Positions 33,542-42,700 of a stretch of 64,000 nucleotides of DNA are shown in pieces (positions within the stretch are counted from its first letter, which is position 1; each line of letters opens with the position of its first letter). Made by a program: the position numbers and the translations under genes. The DNA is taken from the NCBI GenBank assembly GCA_002452335.1, contig DKFJ01000012.1, forward strand, positions 326,553-390,552. Reading direction: 5' to 3'. The notes under the pieces are model-generated. The model made no database searches, had not been told where the DNA came from, and saw only the letters and a program-made list of their open reading frames with translations. Source of the stretch: Deferribacteraceae bacterium UBA6799 (GTDB taxonomy: Bacteria; Chrysiogenota; Deferribacteres; Deferribacterales; Geovibrionaceae).

Positions 33542-35355
33542 TTCTTAAGCTCCATACGGATGATAAATTCGGAGCCGATGCCCTGACCGCTCTTCACCTC
33601 TATGCGTCCGTTATGTTTTTTCACTATCTGATGCACCAGAGAAAGCCCCAGCCCCATGCCTCTGTTAGGGTCTTTTGTGGTGTGGAACGGGTCGAATATC
33701 TTGTCCAGCTCATCATCGGATATTCCGCACCCGTTATCTGCCACGGACAGAACGGCGAACCCGTCTTCCGTCCGCAGACCTATTCTGATGACGCCGTTTT
33801 CATCTGAAGCGTCTATGCCGTTCTGGATCAGGTTTATCAGCATCTGCTGAAGCAGGGTTGGATATCCGCTGACATTCGCCTCCGTCAGATCAGTCTCTAT
33901 CTCCGCCTCGAAAGACGCATAGCGCAGAGTCTTTTCTATCAGTGATTTCAGCTCCACATCCTCCGGAGTCGCGGCTTCTCCTTTCATGGGCGCCAGTTTT
34001 TTAAGATTTTCTATGATATCCACACACCTTTTCGCCTCATGCTCTATGGTGTCCAGATCCTCGTTCTCCGTCCCCATCTCCTGTTTCACCAGACTTATCA
34101 GCATGATGATGGAGTTCAGCGGAGTGTTCAGCTCGTGCGCCACACCGCCCGCCATTACCCCCAGAGCGGACAGCCTGTTCATCAGCTCCATTCTGGTCTG
34201 GGTGTTTTTTATGTTGTCGATGTATATCTTCAGATCATCCGCCATCCTGCGTATGCTTATGGCTATCTCATTGATCTCGCCTGTATATTCCGGTTTCAGG
34301 GGATAGTCGAAATTTCCGCTGCTGTATGATTCCAACGCCAGCCTGATATCGGCGAACGGTTTCATGAAATATCTGCTGAAAACAGCGGCGGTGACGATGC
34401 TGAGAACTATGCTGAACAGCAGAACTGCGATAAACTCGTGGCGAAGAGCCGTCAGCGACTGAAAGAAATAGTCGTTATACAGCACGGTGCATATCTTCCA
34501 CGACTGGGACCTGTCACGGTAGGGATAATATGTTGTGAAGAACAGCATGCCGTCCTTTACCAATATGACATTCTGCTCAGTGGTCTTTAATATTTTGAAA
34601 TTCTCAGCGCCGAATATGTTTGAAAAGAAAAACTCTGTGCCGAACTGGTTTGCGAACTCATACTTTTTTTCCGGATGAAAGATGAAAACACCGTCTCTGG
34701 ATTTTACCCTGCCGTTCACCTCTGTGATGAACGAATAGCCCCGCTTAGCGTCCAGCTGGCTGGCTGTCTCGCCCAGTCTGCTCCCCCAGAAATTCACTAC
34801 CAGATACCCCAGCACCTTGTCGCCGTCATACAGCGGCATCATGCTCCGTATCATAGAGGGGCAGAATGAGACAGCGTCCGGCAGATGCCCCCTCTCAAAA
34901 TCGGAGAAGTATGGCTCTCTGGAATCAGCATTCTTTACTTTTAGAAAAAAATCCTTGTTCGCCAGACTGATAGGCTTATAGTCCTTTGCCCCGGAGAGAT
35001 TCTCACACTCTCTGACGAAAACTTTTATATCGCCGTTCATGTCCACCAGACGCATCGCCTGAATATCCTCTATGGATGAGCAGTAGGACATGAAAAGTTT
35101 TTCTACGTCAGTGTGGGTTGATTTTCCTTTGAAATAATCTTTGAACACGCCGTTTTCGGAGAATGAAACCATCAGAAACTTCATTCTGGACTGAAAATCT
35201 TCTATTCCGTTCTTTTTCAGACGCAGGATGATATCCGCCTGAGAATTCATATCTTCGGTTATCAGGTTTTTTGACTGGGCAAAATAGATGCCGGCGGTGA
35301 TCGACAAAAGAACAGCGACAAGTATGCTTATATATACAGCCAGACGTTTTATCAT
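33538..35355 (-). CDS. Sensor histidine kinase (periplasmic sensor, HAMP)
   Basis: A 605-residue kinase. TM1 is at about 7-27; a periplasmic domain of about 280 residues (dCache-like, with YFSDFERGHLPDAVSFCPSMIRSMMPLYDGDKVLGYLVV) follows; TM2 is about 310-330; then HAMP, the H-box GGVAHELNTPLNSI and an ATPase domain with N-box LINLIQNGIDASD, VADNGCGIS and GMGLGLSLVHQIV. It is partnered by the overlapping NtrC-type regulator. The ligand might be an electron acceptor or small organic acid; the sequence does not say which. No clear ribosome site before ATG. Confidence 0.93.
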   Translation of the reverse strand: MIKRLAVYISILVAVLLSITAGIYFAQSKNLITEDMNSQADIILRLKKNGIEDFQSRMKFLMVSFSENGVFKDYFKGKSTHTDVEKLFMSYCSSIEDIQAMRLVDMNGDIKVFVRECENLSGAKDYKPISLANKDFFLKVKNADSREPYFSDFERGHLPDAVSFCPSMIRSMMPLYDGDKVLGYLVVNFWGSRLGETASQLDAKRGYSFITEVNGRVKSRDGVFIFHPEKKYEFANQFGTEFFFSNIFGAENFKILKTTEQNVILVKDGMLFFTTYYPYRDRSQSWKICTVLYNDYFFQSLTALRHEFIAVLLFSIVLSIVTAAVFSRYFMKPFADIRLALESYSSGNFDYPLKPEYTGEINEIAISIRRMADDLKIYIDNIKNTQTRMELMNRLSALGVMAGGVAHELNTPLNSIIMLISLVKQEMGTENEDLDTIEHEAKRCVDIIENLKKLAPMKGEAATPEDVELKSLIEKTLRYASFEAEIETDLTEANVSGYPTLLQQMLINLIQNGIDASDENGVIRIGLRTEDGFAVLSVADNGCGISDDELDKIFDPFHTTKDPNRGMGLGLSLVHQIVKKHNGRIEVKSGQGIGSEFIIRMELKK

Positions 35356-35383
35356 ATTTAATATTACATTCGGCTGGATGAAA

Positions 35384-35410
35384 AAACAAGGGCGGAGAAA
35401 ATCCCCGCCC
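35384..35410 (-). terminator. Terminator after the 35425 lipoprotein gene
   Basis: GGGCGG and CCGCCC pair around an A/T-rich loop; the minus strand continues TTGTTTTTTC. Confidence 0.8.
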
Positions 35411-35424
35411 CTGCGTATTTATGT

Positions 35425-37026
35425 TTAGAAAGTAACGCCTATGTCTTTCTTCCAGACTCTTCCATATCTGTCGAAATAGAATACAGCCGCCGTCATCGGG
35501 CTTGTTACCATCGTGGTGGGGATGGTAATAACACAGTTGCTGTAGCTCACAGGAACACCCTCTCTCAGAGCTACTTCGTCACCACTGTCGTTATAGACAG
35601 CCACCCATACATCCATAGGGCTGACACTCGAAAAACTGTAACGGACATCAATGTTCGTATCAGATCCGGAAGGAGTGGCGGTAGCATCCAGCATAGTCAG
35701 TGTCATGGTATCATCTGACGGCATGGTAAAAACCTTCTGCTCTGTTGAGCCGTCTGTGAATGTTACATTTATGTATGCGTCTTCTTCAAAATGACTGCCG
35801 CTGGTAACCGTTGTGTAAAAACATTCGGAATCCGGCGTGAGGGCTGTCGCTACATTGTTTATAGTCACAGATCCGGACTGTATTGCATAGGCGCTGCCTC
35901 TGCAAACCTCGAAATAGATCTCGCCGTCTTCCACAAAGTTAGCGAATGAGTATTCCGCTTTCTCCTGATTTCCCCTGAAATACCAGCTACCGTTTATCTT
36001 CTGCACTATACCAGGGGTGATCTGCTGTTTATATTCGTCCACTCCTTTTTCATACACCACGTGCGAACCGTCATCGGCCGCTACGCTGTATTTCTGATAC
36101 ACCCTGTACATTGGCATACCGTCTGCGCTCAGAGCATTATACGCCGAATCAGAAGCATCCATCCACTGAGCTGAAAATGACGCGTCGGAAAAAGTAATAG
36201 TGGTTCCCGATGGAATGCCCTCTCTGTCATATATGTCAAATCCTGTCAATCCTGCTACATTGCCCTCATAGTTATCGCCCTCATCCAGAAAACGATCGGC
36301 ATAAAAGAACTGAGCAATCTGCGTAACATTATCCAGATAATAGTTACTAACCATATTCTCCATAGCTGTCACCACAGCCTCCGCGGAGTCCTCCACACCT
36401 TCCGCCGTTATGGATATGCCGTTTGACATAACGTATGTATATGCCTCATAGACAGTTGTTGTATAGTCAACGCCTCCGGTGCTGTCCCATGTAAGGTTGG
36501 TGGTATAGGTATTCAGCAGAGTGGAGTAACCGCCTGTGCCGTTTGCCACTACAGTCTGCACTTCTCTGACTATACTGCTGATATTGGAAGCTCCGAGAAG
36601 GTCATATAATAAATTTCCGGTGGCAATCCACATCAGATCGGCGAAAAGTGTTGTCTCCGGTGTAGTATTTCCCAAAGCGGCTTCGCCGCCGACCACACTC
36701 AGATATTCTACGAACTGCTTCAGATATATATCGTCTATCCTTGCCTCTATATAGATGGGTGAACCATCAGCGTATGTGATATTTGCCTCATAATTGATCC
36801 CGTCCACAGAAGACATCTCCACCTGTTTGCCGTCTGCCAGATATACAGTGACATGCACGCTGGAAGCCGACCGGGCGGATCTGGTTCCAGTCATATCAAG
36901 TTTTGTTTTAACAGTGACAGTTCCGTCATCTGGGGCGCTTCCGCCCCCGCCTCCGCCGCCGCAACCGAACAGGCCGAAAACAGCCGCAAACATGAGTGCC
37001 ATTATTATCCCGCTAAAGAACCTCAT
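35425..37026 (-). CDS. Large lipoprotein with poly-Gly linker, unknown function
   Basis: A 533-residue lipoprotein. MRFFSGIIMALMFAAVFGLFGC carries a lipobox, followed by seven glycines and SAPDDGTVTV. The mature part holds an early domain with TLFADLMWIATGNLLYDLLG and many beta-strand runs, ending in a C-terminal beta-sandwich-like region (VDVRYSFSSVSPMDVWVAVYNDSGDEVALREG). I use the ATG at 37026 because TCGGAGGTAAAG precedes it; the frame extends upstream without a signal-like start. No family is recognised. Its N-terminus closely mirrors that of the 24356 lipoprotein. Confidence 0.75.
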   Translation of the reverse strand: MRFFSGIIMALMFAAVFGLFGCGGGGGGGSAPDDGTVTVKTKLDMTGTRSARSASSVHVTVYLADGKQVEMSSVDGINYEANITYADGSPIYIEARIDDIYLKQFVEYLSVVGGEAALGNTTPETTLFADLMWIATGNLLYDLLGASNISSIVREVQTVVANGTGGYSTLLNTYTTNLTWDSTGGVDYTTTVYEAYTYVMSNGISITAEGVEDSAEAVVTAMENMVSNYYLDNVTQIAQFFYADRFLDEGDNYEGNVAGLTGFDIYDREGIPSGTTITFSDASFSAQWMDASDSAYNALSADGMPMYRVYQKYSVAADDGSHVVYEKGVDEYKQQITPGIVQKINGSWYFRGNQEKAEYSFANFVEDGEIYFEVCRGSAYAIQSGSVTINNVATALTPDSECFYTTVTSGSHFEEDAYINVTFTDGSTEQKVFTMPSDDTMTLTMLDATATPSGSDTNIDVRYSFSSVSPMDVWVAVYNDSGDEVALREGVPVSYSNCVITIPTTMVTSPMTAAVFYFDRYGRVWKKDIGVTF

Positions 37027-37174
37027 CTTTACCTCCGAAATAAGCAAATAATGCAGCACAGCAATATTACATATTGAAATATTACACACTAACCAATACT
37101 AACATGATTATGCTGAAAAAATGAACTTGTAATGTAAAACCAATGGTGATTTTGCACTGAATTGACAAATTGGA

Positions 37175-37211
37175 TGAGATTGCCACGCCTGATACTCAGG
37201 CTCGCAATGAC
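37175..37211. repeat. Palindromic intergenic repeat, single arm (copy D)
   Basis: GAGATTGCCACG and CTCGCAATGAC around CCTGA-TAC-TCAGG, one arm only of the family at 7577, 9962 and 11504. It lies in the 400-base gap before rpmB. Confidence 0.7.
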
Positions 37212-37368
37212 GAAAAGAGCGCAACGCAAAAAGCCCGCCCTGACTATATCTACGGAAAAAGTTAATCCTAAACTTTTTCCGTCAACGCTTCATTCGGCAA
37301 AGCCTCACTGCGCTCTCGCTATGCGAACCGCCTCCTGCGGTTTCATTGCGCCGTCTTTTTGAGCAACG
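37212..37368. other. Hairpin-rich intergenic stretch before rpmB terminator
   Basis: Contains a perfect 12-bp inverted repeat, ACGGAAAAAGTT (37252-37263) and AACTTTTTCCGT (37271-37282), plus GAACCG...CGGTTTC, and two nearly identical copies of GCAACGCAAAAAGCCCGC at about 37221 and 37363. No gene is seen. It may be a mosaic of degraded repeats; the second copy contains part of the rpmB terminator. Confidence 0.5.
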
Positions 37369-37397
37369 CAAAAAGCCCGCGCAATGGCAGGCTTTAT
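37369..37397 (-). terminator. rpmB terminator
   Basis: AAAGCC-C-GC pairs with GC-A-GGCTTT; followed by Ts on the minus strand just beyond rpmB. Confidence 0.78.
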
Positions 37398-37431
37398 TTA
37401 CTTAGCGATCTTTAGAAAAACAGAAATATAA

Positions 37432-37620
37432 TTAGGCTTTCTGTACTTTACCGGCTTTCATGCACTTAGTGCAGACAGTCTTGCGAACCACTTCACCGTC
37501 TACTACAACTCTGATTTTATGTACATTGGGATAGAAAACCCTTCTTGATACATTATGAGCGTGGCTTATCTGGTGACCGAACATGGGTCCTTTTCCGCAG
37601 ATTTCACATCTTCTGGCCAT
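37432..37620 (-). CDS. rpmB: Ribosomal protein L28 (zinc-binding form)
   Basis: A 62-residue L28. MARRCEICGKGPMFGHQISHAHNVSRR is the conserved N-terminus and the protein keeps two CxxC pairs (CEIC and CTKC), i.e. the C-plus zinc-ribbon version. It is a single gene here, without rpmG. Clear AGGAGG upstream. Confidence 0.97.
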   Translation of the reverse strand: MARRCEICGKGPMFGHQISHAHNVSRRVFYPNVHKIRVVVDGEVVRKTVCTKCMKAGKVQKA

Positions 37621-37720
37621 CGTACCTACCTCCTTGATTTCGAGAGCTTAAAATGCTAGCATATCTTCCGATGCTTCACAAGCATTTTTTTAAGCTAATA
37701 TTTAATAAGGGAAAGACACA

Positions 37721-38401
37721 ATGCCAGAAGAAAAGATTAAAATCCAGCTAAATTTTGAGAACGACCTATTTTTATACGCAGACACCCTGAGACCGCAGAT
37801 AGAGAAGATACAGAAGTTCAGCCACGGCGGGGAATACGACGCCTATAAAAGGCTCATCCCGGCAGATATTTTCGGAAACGACAAGCCCATGAACGTGGAG
37901 ATAGGCATAGGCAACGGCGAGTTCATCAGCGAATATGCCAAGGCGAATCCCGAACAGAACTATCTGGGGTTCGAAGTGATGAAAAGAATATTCAACAGAG
38001 CCATAAGAAAAGCGAACCAGGTGACGCACGGCAATATCAGGCTGATGCACTTCGACGCCACATTCATAGTATCAATACTGAAAGACGGAAGCGTGGACAA
38101 CTTCTATGTCAACTTCCCTGACCCCTGGCCCAAGAAAAAACATAAAAAACGCCGCCTGCTGAAAACAGAGTTCATCGAGCTGATGGTGAAAAAACTGAAA
38201 AAAGGCGGTACAATCTGCATGGCGACAGACCAGATTGACTACGCTCTGGAGATAGAGGAAAATCTGAAGCCTGTCAAAGAGCTGAAAAGCGTATATAATA
38301 GTGTGTATATAGATCGTCTGGACGACTATCTGCCGACAAAATACTACCGGAAGTTTGTTCCGGAGCTCGGAGTCAGCTTTTTCCGGATGAAAAAAATATA
38401 A
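37721..38401 (+). CDS. trmB: tRNA (guanine-N7-)-methyltransferase
   Basis: A 226-residue SAM enzyme that methylates G46 of tRNA. VEIGIGNGEFI is the SAM site, and FYVNFPDPWPKKKHKKRRL is the TrmB signature including the catalytic Asp-Pro-Trp-Pro. It is divergent from rpmB and 10 bases upstream of nfeD, so likely in an operon with it. Confidence 0.97.
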   Translation: MPEEKIKIQLNFENDLFLYADTLRPQIEKIQKFSHGGEYDAYKRLIPADIFGNDKPMNVEIGIGNGEFISEYAKANPEQNYLGFEVMKRIFNRAIRKANQVTHGNIRLMHFDATFIVSILKDGSVDNFYVNFPDPWPKKKHKKRRLLKTEFIELMVKKLKKGGTICMATDQIDYALEIEENLKPVKELKSVYNSVYIDRLDDYLPTKYYRKFVPELGVSFFRMKKI

Positions 38402-38410
38402 GGATAAAAA

Positions 38411-39652
38411 ATGAAAAGACTGCTCATCGTTCTTCTGATACTGACCGCCTTCACGTCCGCATTCGCAAAGGAACTGCTGGTGTGCGACGTCAAAGGCATC
38501 ATCAGCGGATACAGCCAGAAATACATCAGTGAGGCTATAAAAAAAGCGAAGAACGAGGACGCCGCCCTAATGATAAGGATGGACACCCCCGGAGGACTGC
38601 TGGAATCCACCAGAGACATAGTACAGACCTTCTTTGAATCCGGCGTACCCATAATAGTATTTGTCGCTCCGCAGGGGGCAAGGGCAGGCTCAGCGGGCAC
38701 ATTCATAACCCTCGCCGCCGATTTCGCCGTTATGGCGGAAGGAACGAACATAGGCGCCGCCCATCCGGTGAATATCACCGGAAAGGACATAGAGGGCGCC
38801 ATGGCGGAAAAGGTGCAGAACGACACCCTCGCCTTCATGCGCTCCATAGCGGAGAAACGAAGCAGAAACGCAGAAGCAGCGGTTCTCACCGTTACGGAAT
38901 CAAAGAGCTTCACCGCGAAAGAGGCTCTGGAGAACAATCTTGTAGACGCCATGGCCAACACGGATAAGGACGCTTTCGCACTGGCGGCGGCTAAGCTGGG
39001 GTTCGAGGCTGGCGGGATCACGTATCTGAAACCCAGCGCCATGCAGAAGACGGCTTTTTTTCTCAGTGATCCCAACATACTGATACTGCTTCTGTTCATA
39101 GGGATAGCGTCTATTATACTGGAATTCAAGATGCCCGGCACATTCGCTTTCGCCGGAGCCGGCATAGTGGCGCTGATACTTTTTCTGGCTGGAATAAATA
39201 TAATCCCAGTCAATTCTCTCGCCCTGCTTCTGATCCTTGCGGGACTGGGGCTTCTGGCTGCGGAGATTTTCCTGCCCAGCTTCGGTCTTCTGACACTGGG
39301 GGCTGTTATCTGTATGGGATTCGGGATGTATCTAATGTTTTCCAGAGAGGGCAATATGGGAATCGGTGTTTCAATCTGGCTTATTTTTTCCGTTATAGCG
39401 TGCATATCCGCAGTGGTGCTGCTGCTCGGCAGGCTTATTGTAAAGGATTTCAGAACGAAACCTGTCACAGGACAGACAGGGATGATAGGGCTCACAGGAC
39501 ACGTCACCGACTGGGAAGGCACACACGGGCATGTTTTCATACACGGCGAGATATGGAAGGCCAGAGGAGCGGAGCTTAACAAAAACGACAGAGTGAAGGT
39601 CGCTTCAGTAAACGGAATGGAGCTGACAGTGGAGGAGGACAGGGATGAGTAA
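38411..39652 (+). CDS. NfeD-family membrane serine protease (ClpP class)
   Basis: A 413-residue protein: signal/anchor at 1-18, a ClpP-class domain with MRMDTPGGLLESTR and the catalytic serine in GARAGSAGTFI (about residue 97), then four or so membrane helices (about 215-345) and a C-terminal NfeD OB-fold domain (TGMIGLTGHVTDWEG...RVKVASVNGMELTVEE). Such proteins associate with stomatin-like partners in membrane proteostasis. No stomatin gene follows; it overlaps the DUF493 gene by eight bases. Confidence 0.93.
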   Translation: MKRLLIVLLILTAFTSAFAKELLVCDVKGIISGYSQKYISEAIKKAKNEDAALMIRMDTPGGLLESTRDIVQTFFESGVPIIVFVAPQGARAGSAGTFITLAADFAVMAEGTNIGAAHPVNITGKDIEGAMAEKVQNDTLAFMRSIAEKRSRNAEAAVLTVTESKSFTAKEALENNLVDAMANTDKDAFALAAAKLGFEAGGITYLKPSAMQKTAFFLSDPNILILLLFIGIASIILEFKMPGTFAFAGAGIVALILFLAGINIIPVNSLALLLILAGLGLLAAEIFLPSFGLLTLGAVICMGFGMYLMFSREGNMGIGVSIWLIFSVIACISAVVLLLGRLIVKDFRTKPVTGQTGMIGLTGHVTDWEGTHGHVFIHGEIWKARGAELNKNDRVKVASVNGMELTVEEDRDE

Positions 39653-39902
39653 CAAAATGGAAGAGCTTATGGAGTTTCCGGTTATATATACATATAAAGC
39701 CATGGGTGAAAATACCGAATCGTTTGTTAAAGATGTTAAAAATGTATTCGAATCTGCATATATTCAGGATTTCAGAGAAATAAAAAGCAGCAAAGGCTCG
39801 TATACATCCGTCTCAGTTACTGTGACTGTTAATAGTTTTGACGAGTTACAAGACACTTACGAAAGAATAAAAAAAGTTAATGGACTAAAATACCACCTTT
39901 AA
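39645..39902 (+). CDS. DUF493 (YbeD-like) protein
   Basis: An 85-residue protein with the DUF493 form (FPVIYTYKAMGENTESFVKDVKNVFE, then SSKGSYTSVSVTVTVNSFDELQDTYERIKKVNGLKYHL). The ACT-like fold is thought to be regulatory; E. coli YbeD lies near lipoate genes. The gene overlaps nfeD and has GGAGGAGG upstream. Confidence 0.88.
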   Translation: MSNKMEELMEFPVIYTYKAMGENTESFVKDVKNVFESAYIQDFREIKSSKGSYTSVSVTVTVNSFDELQDTYERIKKVNGLKYHL

Positions 39903-40024
39903 CAGCAATTTAGAACATAAAGTCTTTTTTTTGTCTCTTTTATTTTATAGTTGCAAAACTTAACCTATGTGGTAAATTGTCGGAATACAGTTAATAAAAT
40001 GATTACCAGATAAGGTGATTTCAC

Positions 40025-41833
40025 ATGATTAAAGAATTATACACAGCTCTGGAAAAAAATGTTTTTAACACGCTCACCAAAAAACTTCTTGGCAACATTC
40101 TTTTTGTCGTCATGATTCAGCTCGCCGCGATGGCTCTGTTCATCCACATGCGCGCCGACACGGCACAGGCTATCACATCGCTGGGGCTCAGCCCCGAAGT
40201 AACAGAGAAAGTCATCGCCGCCTCCACAGACGGGTTCTGGCTCACTCTGTTTTTCATGTTCACCGCCGCCTGCGCTCTGCTCGTCATCCTGGCTTTCTTC
40301 ATCTTCATGATAGTGAAGCCTATCAAGAAGATGGCGCAGATATTCAAAGAGATAGGCGAAGGCGGAAGCGATCTCTCCATCGAAATGCCCCTGCTGACCT
40401 ATGACGAGATGCGTGATCTCGCATACGGCTACAACCTTTTCATGATGAAACTGCGCAAGCTCATGCTGAAGATAAGAATGCTCAGCATCAGCATCGGCGT
40501 GGAGTCCGCTCAGGTTGTGCGTAACACGGGGAAAACATTCCAAGAGGTCAACAACCAGACTGAACTTTCAGAAATCATATACAACGTCAGCGAGCGCTCC
40601 ACCAACTCCGTGGATACGGTGAGAGGACACTCCTCCGCCATCAGCACCGCCGCCAGAGAAAATCTGGAAAAGGCTAAAAAATCAAAAACTGAGATGGAAG
40701 CCCTCACCACAAACATGGACGCCATCAGCAACATGCTGGGCGAATTTCAGAGCACTGTGGGCAACCTGACAAAAAAATCTGAAACCATCAGAGATATCGT
40801 ATCTCTGATAGAGGATATATCCGACCAGACTAACCTTCTGGCGCTGAACGCCGCCATCGAGGCCGCCATAGCGGGGGAAGCCGGACGAGGATTCGCCGTG
40901 GTGGCAGACGAAGTGCGCAAGCTGGCGGAAAGAGTAAAATCCGCCACAGAAGAGATCTCCGCCAACATCAACCAGATGATCGGCGAGGTAAGACACACAT
41001 CCGAGCAGACAGACACTATCAATGAATATATCGTTGGAACAAAGCAGGTAGTGCATAACACATCCTCCAGCTTTATGAACATGGTGACTGATTTCGAATC
41101 CACCGGACACGGCATAGAGGAGATATCATCATCTCTGGACGAATTTACAGAGAACAACCACGAGATACACAACAACATCACCGCCATCAAAGACGCCGCC
41201 TATCTGGTTAACCACATGATGCAGGAATCCCAGCAGAATACCATCGCCCTGAACAACCACATCGAGGACATTCAGGACAATGTAGCCAAGTTCAAAATAG
41301 GCATGGGACACATGGAAAACATTCTGGATACGGCGAAATCATATAAAGTCAGGTTCGAGACGGTTCTGACCGACCTGGCTAAGCAGGGCGTGGATGTTTT
41401 CGATAAAGGCTACAAACAGATATCCGGCACCAACCCGCCGAAATACAATACAAAATACGACTCTAAAGTCGAGGGCGTCTTCCAGCCCATGTACGACAAA
41501 ATCGTGTCCGATGTCACAGGAGCGATCTTCTCTCTGTGCGTGGACGTAAACGGATATGCCCCCACACACAACAGCAAATATTCCGCCAAACTCACCGGAA
41601 ACACGGAGAAAGACACCGTATCCAGCAGAGACAAGCGGATATTCAACGACCACACAGGACTCAGAGCGGCGCAGAACACATCCGACTTCCTCATCCAGAC
41701 ATACACCAGAGACACGGGAGAGGTCGTGAACGATATCAGCGTTCCATTGTTTGTGAATAATAAGCATTGGGGAGCTCTTAGAATAGGATTCAATCCACAG
41801 GCAGTCATAGACGCCGCCAAAAAGATAATATAA
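40025..41833 (+). CDS. Methyl-accepting chemotaxis protein with C-terminal sensor domain
   Basis: A 602-residue chemoreceptor. Two membrane helices at about 22-42 and 76-100 with only a short periplasmic loop between, then HAMP (about 100-150), a signalling domain with the hairpin tip [36 protein letters not shown], and after it, at 465-602, a PAS/Cache-like domain ([33 protein letters not shown]). Sensing is therefore probably cytoplasmic and C-terminal, not periplasmic. The tip reads AAIAGE where the usual form is AARAGE. Good AAGGTG upstream. Confidence 0.93.
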   Translation: MIKELYTALEKNVFNTLTKKLLGNILFVVMIQLAAMALFIHMRADTAQAITSLGLSPEVTEKVIAASTDGFWLTLFFMFTAACALLVILAFFIFMIVKPIKKMAQIFKEIGEGGSDLSIEMPLLTYDEMRDLAYGYNLFMMKLRKLMLKIRMLSISIGVESAQVVRNTGKTFQEVNNQTELSEIIYNVSERSTNSVDTVRGHSSAISTAARENLEKAKKSKTEMEALTTNMDAISNMLGEFQSTVGNLTKKSETIRDIVSLIEDISDQTNLLALNAAIEAAIAGEAGRGFAVVADEVRKLAERVKSATEEISANINQMIGEVRHTSEQTDTINEYIVGTKQVVHNTSSSFMNMVTDFESTGHGIEEISSSLDEFTENNHEIHNNITAIKDAAYLVNHMMQESQQNTIALNNHIEDIQDNVAKFKIGMGHMENILDTAKSYKVRFETVLTDLAKQGVDVFDKGYKQISGTNPPKYNTKYDSKVEGVFQPMYDKIVSDVTGAIFSLCVDVNGYAPTHNSKYSAKLTGNTEKDTVSSRDKRIFNDHTGLRAAQNTSDFLIQTYTRDTGEVVNDISVPLFVNNKHWGALRIGFNPQAVIDAAKKII

Positions 41834-41837
41834 CCAC

Positions 41838-41866
41838 AGCGGGGTGTAAAAGCCCCGCTTTTTTTA
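41838..41866 (+). terminator. Chemoreceptor gene terminator
   Basis: AGCGGGG and CCCCGCT form a seven-pair stem followed by a T run; convergent with the minus-strand pair at 41879. Confidence 0.9.
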
Positions 41867-41878
41867 TCTCTTATTTTA

Positions 41879-42700
41879 TCAGAAAAACATCAGCATAAGG
41901 ATTATCAGCGCCATACCGATGATAACATTGGTAAGAAATCGGATCGCCTGATCCTTTTCGAATCGGTTCATATATGTATTGTTCTTTTTATATTCAGCCT
42001 TGATGCGTCCCAGCTCTTTGCGGACATCATCACGCTCTTTGAAAATTCCACGAATGAAGGGAGCAAGCTCCAGCTCCACACAGGTGTCTTTTTTCAGAGC
42101 GGATTTCAGCATCTCGGCTTTTTCTATATTCAGAAGCCCTTTGTTGTTGTTTTCATCGTCAAACTTGAACCAGAAGCCGAATTTTTCCATAAACCCGAAG
42201 AAAGCGTCCCTGTCCTCATCGTCCCTCTTATGGTCGAAGAAGAAATAGACAGGCTCCACGGCAAAATCCGGAAACATAGTCTTAAGGTTGTTCACCAGTT
42301 CGTTCATGGCGAAAGTACCCAGACCATAGCCTCTGTATGTCTGTTCCAGCTTGAATTTATTCATGTGGGGAAATTTGATTGTTTTGGTTATCAGGTCTGC
42401 GGTGGCGGACAGTCTGTTGTCTTTTTTGAACTCGCTCTCCGGTCCTGTATGCACCATAGATTCCACAACGGGCTGAGCGGCATCCTCCGCTTTTTCGGCT
42501 GTCTGCTCGGGCTTGTCGTCCGTCTGCTGTTCCAGCTCGTTTTTTACTATGGGCATGAAGTTGATGTTAAAGGTAACCTCTGTGGAAGTTCTGATTATCT
42601 CAGACTGATACAGCACATATCCCATGGTAATGGATTTGTTCGGCGTAACCCTGTTCACCAGCTTCAGTAATTTGATATCGCTGTTTTTTTCTTTAGCCAT
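41879..42700 (-). CDS. GNAT-like protein with C-terminal membrane anchor
   Basis: A 273-residue protein. The middle region shows a GNAT acetyltransferase-like pattern, QTYRGYGLGTFAMNELVNNL (the R-G-x-G-x-G acetyl-CoA loop) followed by DAFFGFMEKFGFWF. The last 25 residues (FLTNVIIGMALIILMLMFF) form one membrane helix, so it is tail-anchored with the enzyme-like part in the cytoplasm. Residues 50-90 are a charged, Glu/Gln-rich linker. It overlaps the unknown gene before it. Substrate unknown. Confidence 0.65.
   Translation of the reverse strand: MAKEKNSDIKLLKLVNRVTPNKSITMGYVLYQSEIIRTSTEVTFNINFMPIVKNELEQQTDDKPEQTAEKAEDAAQPVVESMVHTGPESEFKKDNRLSATADLITKTIKFPHMNKFKLEQTYRGYGLGTFAMNELVNNLKTMFPDFAVEPVYFFFDHKRDDEDRDAFFGFMEKFGFWFKFDDENNNKGLLNIEKAEMLKSALKKDTCVELELAPFIRGIFKERDDVRKELGRIKAEYKKNNTYMNRFEKDQAIRFLTNVIIGMALIILMLMFF

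Noticed and set aside
36954..36975. Simple-sequence repeat (GGC/GCC-like) as slippage switch
   Set aside because: The Gly tract is coded by mixed codons, so strand slippage is less likely than for a uniform repeat.
39903..40024. Sigma-28 type promoter before the chemoreceptor
   Set aside because: TAAA and GTCGGAATA are present but do not match the sigma-28 consensus or spacing well.
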